Source: Chromobotia macracanthus (taxonomy: Eukaryota > Chordata > Actinopteri > Cypriniformes > Botiidae). From it: 64,000 nt of DNA. Each line of letters begins with the position of its first letter. Position 1 is the first letter of the stretch. The notes under the pieces were generated by a model. The model had not been told where the DNA came from and searched no databases. It worked only from the letters and a program-made list of their open reading frames with translations. The DNA is taken from assembly GCA_036877525.1 (NCBI GenBank), contig JAZGTH010000002.1, forward strand, positions 2,216,001 through 2,280,000, given 5' to 3'. Made by a program: the position numbers and the translations under genes. Positions 23,201 to 32,200 of the stretch are shown piece after piece.

Positions 23201-26200
23201 GCTTATATCACCTTATTCAGCCTGTAGCTGTAAGCTGGAGGAATAAAAACTGCCTGGCCATTGGCCACTGCAAAAAAAAGTAACTTTTGATTTTATGGAG
23301 ACATTAAGGAGTGGAAAATGACTCTACTGGTCTACAAATTTACATCATAACCACCTAACAGCCCTTTTTCTGCCATATTAAAATTTAGCACTCTAAATCT
23401 GTTTGTTACCATGGATAAGTGACAATTTAGGGTGAGTAAATTATGCAATTATTTTTTATTTGACTAAACTAATCAAGTATGTTACTAAGTATATATATAA
23501 GTCTGTTAAACTTTAAGCAGTGGTGGGATGTGCATGGTAAAGCATTAATTGATGAAAATTCATTGAATAAAATAATTTATACAGTGTTCAGATGAGAATA
23601 AAAAACATGTATTAATAGTTGAAGAAATGAAACAAAAAACAGAACACACCTTGGTGCTAGCCACTCCAATTTCTGGCCCAGCATTGATGTGAACACCACA
23701 GTCTGTTTCTCTTGATATAGAGCTGCCCACAGTATTAGTGATGCCCACCGTAAGAGCGCCTCTCTCCTTGCAGTAGCGCAGAGCCATCAAACTGTCTGCT
23801 GTCTCACCTAGGCACAAACATCAACAATCAGATGTCTGTCCCGTCTCCAGAACAAAATGTAGACAGCTTCAACAAAAAAGGTAGACCGCTTCACACAGAC
23901 ATTTAAGCAAACCTGACTGGCTGATGAAAAAGCACACATCATCTCGGAATACAGGTGTGTTTCGATCCAGGAAATCACTGGCCAGTTCCACCATGACAGG
24001 AAGTTCAGTTAATTCTTCCAATACCTGACGAGTCTAAGGATTAAACAAAACCTGAGTGTAAGTTTGTTCATGATGCAATAAATCCCTGTCTTCTGTGTAA
24101 TCTGGGTTTTTTTGTTGTAGCAAACTGGCTAACCCCGCTCATAGTGAAATCTTACTGGTAAAAACTACAGGTTGTGTTGTAAAAATTACTTAATCACATG
24201 CAATGTATAAAGTTTCTAGCATTATGGTACACGCCTAAGGGTGCATGATTAGCACTAATTACAGGTTTGACTACTACCAGATAATAGTGTTCACACATCA
24301 AATCAACTTTAAATTGTGCATCTACTCTATACAGGTATGTGTCTCTGTGTTTGCTTTATAGGTGTACATACTGCAACTCCAGCATGGTAACTGGTCCCAC
24401 AGGCAATCATGATGAGCCTGCGACACCTTTGGATCTCTTTAATGTGATCTTTCAGTCCTCCCAAGGTCACTGCATACATATACACACAAAATTAATATTT
24501 GATAGTGCTCCTTAATATTTATTTTTAACGCATGGATAAAAAAACACCTCAGACCATCTGGTAAACTTCAAATTTAAATGGAAAAAGAAAATTTGTAATT
24601 GTAATGATGTTGACATAAATTTGTGAAAGTACATGACAACAGAATTTAAGTTTGGGTGAACTATCCCTTTAAGTACAGAGTATGTTTATTCAGCTATTTC
24701 CAGTCATTTCATAATCTTATATTTTTTTTTCCCCCTCAATGCACAGATGTTTGACAAGTTCTCCTGAAATCTGACTCATTGCCTATGAGGCCAGTCTAAA
24801 GGATAGCGATGCATTTGACTGATACTTTCGCAGCCAACACATGCATGTGCAAAACACCTTTATCATATAATTAACTGCTGGTAAATGTTGCACAGTACAT
24901 AAAAATGCTATCTTTAACAAACTATTTCTTTAATAAGACAACTTCCAAATTCCCCAGGAAACATGACTCCTGTCTTTGCATACACAATAACAATTTACTA
25001 GTTTGGGAACAAATGGGCTCACCTGTGTTGTTCTCAAAATTCACTCTTCCCCTCATAGTGTTCACCACAGACTCTGGCTGCTCAAAGATCTCTTTCTGCA
25101 TGAAGGAACTGAAGTTACCTGTTAATGAAAGAAAGAAGCCAAGACAAAGTAGGGTTTTAAAGGTGAAGACAGTAACAAACTATCTGCTCATGATAAACCA
25201 GTTGTCCCTTGTCAAAAATCATGCTAGCATAGAGGACAGTTGCTGGGTGTTCCTGATAGCTGTGTATGGCCCTGAATCTTTATGGTATTCTTGTCCTTAA
25301 AAATATTTTGGGTTACTCTTTCAATGCAAGTCTCTAAAATGATTTTGCTCATTTTTTGCACTTGATGAAAAAATAAATAAAAAGCTCACACACCTTAAAG
25401 TAATAACCCAGATTCAATGACTCAAGTCTGTATTACAACTGGTGCGGGGGAATTTAACAATTATTTTACTGCCATTGCAAGTAACAAATGACGTTACCAA
25501 ACAGGTTTTTCAACCAATCCTCTTAAATTTTAGGTAAAATAAACAAAGATATGCCCGCCCAAAATGCAGATGTTAATATGTGGAGCCACTAAAAAGCGAG
25601 TGTTAAAACTAAAATTTTTATTTACAGTTATTATAAAAAATGGTTGATCAAAAAAGATGGAAATTTCAGAAATGTCAACCATGGTTATGCCTGCAAAACC
25701 AAGGAACTTAATTTTCTTCTCAGTTAGTAAGTCTTGCTTAAAAGAAAAAAGAAGCATAGATTTATACTGTAAGAGTGTAAGAATGCTTTTTCACATGAAA
25801 CTGCTGCTTGGTGATTGCTATACCCCAAATTTAGGTCATGAGAATTGGGCTTTTTCCCAGCAGATCCAGTGAAATGTTGGGAGGTGGGGTGATGCAAGGA
25901 AATTAAGAAATACTATGGAGGAGCAGCAGAACGAGAAGCAAAGACAAAAGGATATTCAACGGCATGCATCTGAAGTGTTTTACTTCCCTCTAGTGGTCAA
26001 GAGGGGAACAAGCTACGTATCTGCTGTCCAATTTGAAAACTACAGGTTCAACGGTAGGGCCAGCTGTGCCACGGAGAGAAAGTTGTCCTTAGGATATGAA
26101 GAAATAAGAATAATAGTCGTATTTTTCAGGATGAGAATCAACAACTGAAGTCAGAAGAAAGTGGATAGCACTTTATTTTACAGCCCTGTTCTACTGTAGT

Positions 26201-29200
26201 GTTTCTGTAATGTACCATCTGTTCTGTAGAGTTATGTACTGGTTGTTTTGTACAGATTGTTTCTGCACTTGTCTCTATTGTCTGCACTTTATGACTTCTT
26301 GTGATGTTTGCACTGTCTGCACACATGCATTTATGTGAAACCGTGTGATTGCACCTAGTCTCTTGTTGTCTATGTAGCCTATGTTTTGTTCTTTTTTTAT
26401 ACACAAAAAAAGTAGTGATTTCTAAATTTACATTGACTTGTATTTCATTGCAGACAATACAACAGCACATTATTTAATGTGTTCCTCATGATTTTTATTG
26501 TTTTTTCTTCAAAAAAAACAAAATTCCTGTTTTGGTTCTTGCAACACATTTCAAAAAAAGTTGGAATAGTAAAGCATTTACCACTTTGTAATGTTGCCAT
26601 TCCTTTTCACAACACTTAAAAGACATTTAGGGACTGAAGACACCAAGTGAAGAAGTGTTTCAGGTGCAATTTTGTCCCATTCTTGCTGCAAACAAGTCTT
26701 AAGGTGGGCAACAGTATGGGATCTTCGTTGTCGCATTTTGCACTTCAAAATGCGCCACACATTCTCTATTGGAGACAGGTCGAGACTGCAGACAGGCCAG
26801 TCAAGTACCTGTATCCTCTTCCTCCGCAGCCAGGACTTTGTAATGTGTGCAGAATGTGGTTTTGCATTATCTTGTTGAAATATGCATGGACGTCCCTGGA
26901 AAAGATGTCTTCTTGAAGGCAGCATATTGTGCTCCAAAATCTCTATGTACTTTTCAGCATTAATGGTGCCATCACAGAAGTGCAAGTTAATTTACCAAGG
27001 GCACTGACACAACCCCATACCATAACAGACCCTGGTATTTGTTCGCAAACTGGCGATCCACATCCCATCTTTGCTCCTAACAGACTAGATGTTTCTTGGA
27101 TGCTGCTTTTGTACCAAATCATAATTACAATCACCTGTTGACATCACCTGTTTCAAATCACATCATTATTTGACCAATTTACCTGATTACTAGCCTTAAA
27201 TTGCTCCTGTTCCAACTTTTTTTGAAATGTGTTGCAAGACCCAAAATAGGAATTTTGTTTTTTTGAAGAAAAAACAATAAAAATCATGAGGAACACATTA
27301 AATAATGTGCTGTTGTATTGTCTGCAATGAAATACAAGTCAAAGTAAATTTAGAAATCACTACTTTCTTTTTTTATTTGTTTTCCATACTGTCCCAACTT
27401 TTTCTGATTTGGGGTTGTATAAAATAAAGTGCAACTAGAAAGTGTCTATAAAATGACATTTGAAAGCAGCTAAATTAAATTTCTGTTGATATCTCATCTT
27501 TAACCAAACAACTCATTTCTCAGTTAGCCAAACAACTAAATTCATCAACATACTAAATATATTTGCATAGTAATATATATAATAATATTTAATAGTTTCA
27601 CTTTTCAGATACATGTTTATATACCCCACTCTGTGTGCATGTTTGTGTACGTTTATCTGGAAATACAGTTTGGACTTCTCTGTAGATCTGGATAAACCAG
27701 CTCAAGGTTTGTCACAAAATGTGGTAGTAAATTCAAACTTATGCTCTATCTTCTAAAGTAAAGGCTATGAGAGATCAATACAAAATGGCAAAAACTGATG
27801 ATACTGGGCAATACTAACCAAGACAACGCTTAAATGAAAGTTGGAAACTTAAATCCTAACTTACAGGTTTCCATATTTTTGTCACATTTATTAAAGTCTG
27901 CAAGAATAAATGTATCCTTACAGGATTTAAAAGTCCAAAAATCACATTTTTCTCATACTGCACATTGCTGCGGTTTCTTTCTCTTTAATGCCCTACTTCT
28001 GAAACACCCAGGCAGCTCTGATTGGTCTGCTCTGATTATGGAAATGTAACACAGAGATTTCATGGAAGCAATGGTGGGACTATAAATGAGATGTTTCAGG
28101 CAGTTCAAGAAAAGTGTTTTCTGATGGAGAGAATAACTCTCTTTGGCATAGTTATTGCCGATCGTTTACATGCACAAACATCTATATTACACATCAAAGG
28201 AAAGGTAAAATACAGACATGCAAAACAGGTGCCCTTTACCAAGTACAGTAGACAGAAAAGCAGTGGGGAGAACAAAAAAATGAATTTCCACTTTTAAAGT
28301 CTAGGTAAAGTATGCTATACTGGTAAATAAATTAATGAGGTCTCCAGTGTGACCCTTACCCCTCATGATCTGCTGGAGCTCCATCTGAAGGGTCTGTATG
28401 GCTCGGGCTGGGTGGTCTCCCGCTGTGCGCTTTATCCGATGGATGGAGAGACGTCCGTCACTCACCGCTGCAATATCATCATCCTCCAGAAAGATGACCC
28501 GATTGGTGTGTTCAATAACAGCACTATCAGGACATCAAGACCACAGTCAGTTAAAGGCATTTAAACTGGTGTTCTGTATAACACACTGAAATACTAATTT
28601 CAAACACACGTTTGCTTGAGTGACATTAGTGAAAACAAACACTCAACAGATTCAACAGTTACTGTTTAGGAATGCTCAATAAATTTCCAAACATATTATT
28701 GTATTGACTGATACCAATAACAGAACTTTCCAACAAAAAAAAATCTGTCCTTACAAACATTACCAGTAATTTACCGGATTTACAGGATTACTAGTAACTC
28801 ACATAACACGTAAAAGTCTGTTATGATGTAAAAGTCTGCTTTGAGCCAATCAAAACATTATGACGTTAATGACGTGTTTACTATTAGCTGTTTACGGAAG
28901 TCAAAGCACAGATGTTCATCTAATATGATGTCATTGCATCAAAAGCAACTAAATGAATGTAAATTCTTGCAACAAAAATACAGACCGCATGCATTTGAAA
29001 ACAAAGTCAAACCCCATCAAACCCATGTTGTAAAATACACCGCGGTTTGACGCTCACAGTAAATGACATCACAATGTTAATGGCACATTTGTATATTTAC
29101 CAGTAAAGTCATTCTGATAATTTAATGGTAAATTACCAGGATTACTGTGTGAAAGGGGCTATTGTGTGTTTATGGGAAGAAAGAGAACAGTACAGACCTT

Positions 29201-32200
29201 GCATCAGAAGCAAAGTAATATTCTACAGCTTTCTCCTCCACAGGAAACAAACATGTGTCCTGATCCATTCTGGGCAGAGTGTTACAACTCTTTTTGTCTT
29301 TACCAGCTATTTGAAAGATACAACATTTTCAATTTCATTTTGGATAACTCAAAGAATGTACATAAGAACAATGGCCATAAATTAAAATGTTACAAAAGTT
29401 GACCTAAAATATCAGGATCATTATGATAAGCAGTTTATATAAGTATTACAATTAATTAGCAATTAAATCCTCATTTCGTAGATACAGTGTTTTTAAGTGT
29501 TTAAGATTTTGCTAAATTCAAGTTGCTTGTGCCGTCAGTTAAGACGTTAAAGTAATAAACACATACAATGAAAGAGGTGCCACTGTTGTTGGGATACCAA
29601 TGTATTTCAAATTATTAGGGCCCAAGCATGAAGGGCCCAGTTGTTTTTTTTTTGTCTGATTATTAGGGTGCAAAAAGATGGTGCATATATCATCTATAAA
29701 CTTGGTATGTGTATCAGTCTTCTCGACCCAAACAACTTTCACACTGACACCCCTTAGTTCTGCCCAACAGGAAGTCGCTAATATCTCTAATATCTACAGC
29801 ATGTATTGAGTGATTTACTTCAAACTGCAAATATGGCTGATGACACTGATATGACTATTGTGAGCAACGGTATTAGCGCCACCAACTGGCAACAGGAAGC
29901 GCGTCACTTAAAACAAGCTTTAATATAATCAATTTACATTAAGCCAAATTGACTTGATCAGAATATTGTAGACAGTATTGTAGAGGCATGCATTGTTCTC
30001 ATCAAGCCAGACAACTTTCTAAATTTGGCAAATATTACGCCAAGACATTGAGGATGCTAAATTGCTTATCACAACGATGTGGCTCTTGTGAGTCAGTTAT
30101 TGTGCCACCAGCTGGCAGCAGAAAGTATGTCACCTACAAAAGACTCAATTATTTTGGAAATAAATGCACGCTACAATTATGCATAGTTTTCTGAGAAGCA
30201 CTAGGTGGCAATGAAGCACTAGGAAGCACTAGGTGGCAATGGCACCATAATTCTTGGGCCCATCATTGCTGCTTGCAGCTGTATTTTTTTTTTGCATTTA
30301 AAAGCAGAAAAGTCACACCTGTCTGAAAGCACATGGAGGTGAGTAAATGATTATTTATTTTTGGGTGAACTATCACTATAAAAAACGACAGAGATAGAAA
30401 GCTTTTACACTATGGAGATTATTTGGGTGAGACCATTGACACACTGGCCCTCTTTTAGGATACACTGCATTCATCAACACTGAAGAAACGGTACTAACGT
30501 GCGTGCCCACCCACTTTAAAACCAGCTGAAATTAATACCAACTTATACACAATTATTAATGCCCAGTTTAAGAAGGCAGTGTGTGTGAACTCACAAGAGC
30601 GATACAGGATGGGAATGTGATCCGTGGACAGCTTGTGGTCACTTCTGACACCGATCAGTAGTGGACCTCCCCTTCTACACGGAAAAACAGGAATATTAGT
30701 TTGTGAAATTAAAAATTTTTTTTTCAAAAAACCTGTTAGGTTTATTCTCTTGTTTTGTATTGTTGATTATTCCAGACTGAAGTTACCTGCTGGCTACTGC
30801 CTCTCCTGGATAGTGAAAACTTTTGAAAACCAGGGCAAAAGCTCCTTCCTAATGTAGATGAGATATTTATTACCATATTATTCTCATTAGTCATAATTAT
30901 TTAAGCCCTTATCATCAAAGAGGAGCTAATTACCAGTTGCTGGGTGACTTGCTCCACAAGGGTGGCAAAGGTGACATCACTCTCCCGGTTATCATACATG
31001 TACTTCACCAGCTTGGCAATGGTCTCAGTGTCCGTCTCTGACTCAAACTCATAACCTTTACTCTCCTGTAAACATACAACCACAGTTGTTCACAATACAG
31101 ACAGAGTATGGATTAATAAATGGATGGATGCGTGTCAACATGGTTCACTTGCCAGAAACTTCTTCAGGTCTTTGTAGTTAGTAATGATCCCATTATGGAT
31201 AACAATAAATTCTGCAAGAGAAATGGTTGGCAAAATGCATAAAAAGGTGCACGATGGAATTCTAGATGCTTCATTGATGTTTTTCATAGTGGAATATTGT
31301 TTTGCTTCATTATTGCTCTTCTATATGGATAAATCTGATAGGCTGAGGTATACCAATGGTTGCCTGTGATCACCATATCAGAGTGAATGTGACTAGCTAC
31401 ACCAAGAGACACAGATAGTAAGAAGAAAATCCTACGTGTTTGGAAAGTCAAATTAAACAACATATTCTTCTTTTAAACATTCATTTAACCATGTATATGA
31501 TCTTTCACATATGAAACTTTGCTAAACTATTTTTTTGACAACAGACCGTTGTTCTTGTCTGATCTTTGTGGGTGGCTGTTGACAGGGCTGGGGACGCCAT
31601 GAGTGGCCCAGCGGGTGTGGGCAATTCCAAGATGCACATCAAAATCAACATCAAGATCAACATCCTGTTGCCCTGCAGAACAGTCATGCACACATAGTGT
31701 AAATGTAGTATGGTATAAACTCCAAAGCCTACCTTGCAAATGGTAGCATATATGTTATTATACTAAGAACACATAATAATTTAAGTTTACATATCTAGAA
31801 GAATTTCTGATCACATACTTTCGTTTTAGGCCTTGATCTGTAAAATTACAATCATGACTTACTATGGATTTCCTCATCCAGGGCTTTCACTTTTCCTGTT
31901 TGTTTGATCAGATGGATGGTCTTGGCATTGGTTTCCCATTCCTTACCGTTTCCCCCATCAATACCCACACCTGCAGTCCAGAAGAAAAAAAAAAGAACAA
32001 AACAGAACTATTCTCAAGATCAGCAGGTTCAGTTTGAGAGGAGCACATTGTGGTTCACGTGCATGTGAGATCAGGTTAAGAGCTATAAGATCCTAACCTG
32101 CAGAGTCATAGCCCCGATACTCCAGACGCCGCAAACCTTTGATGAGGACCTCCAGAATCTCGCGCCTAGTGCGAGGCACGTGATAGTTCAGATATGCAAA

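Noticed and set aside
24905..25300. 131-codon frame on the + strand
   Set aside because: Antisense over gfpt1 exon 11 and adjoining intron; the conserved protein is on the other strand.
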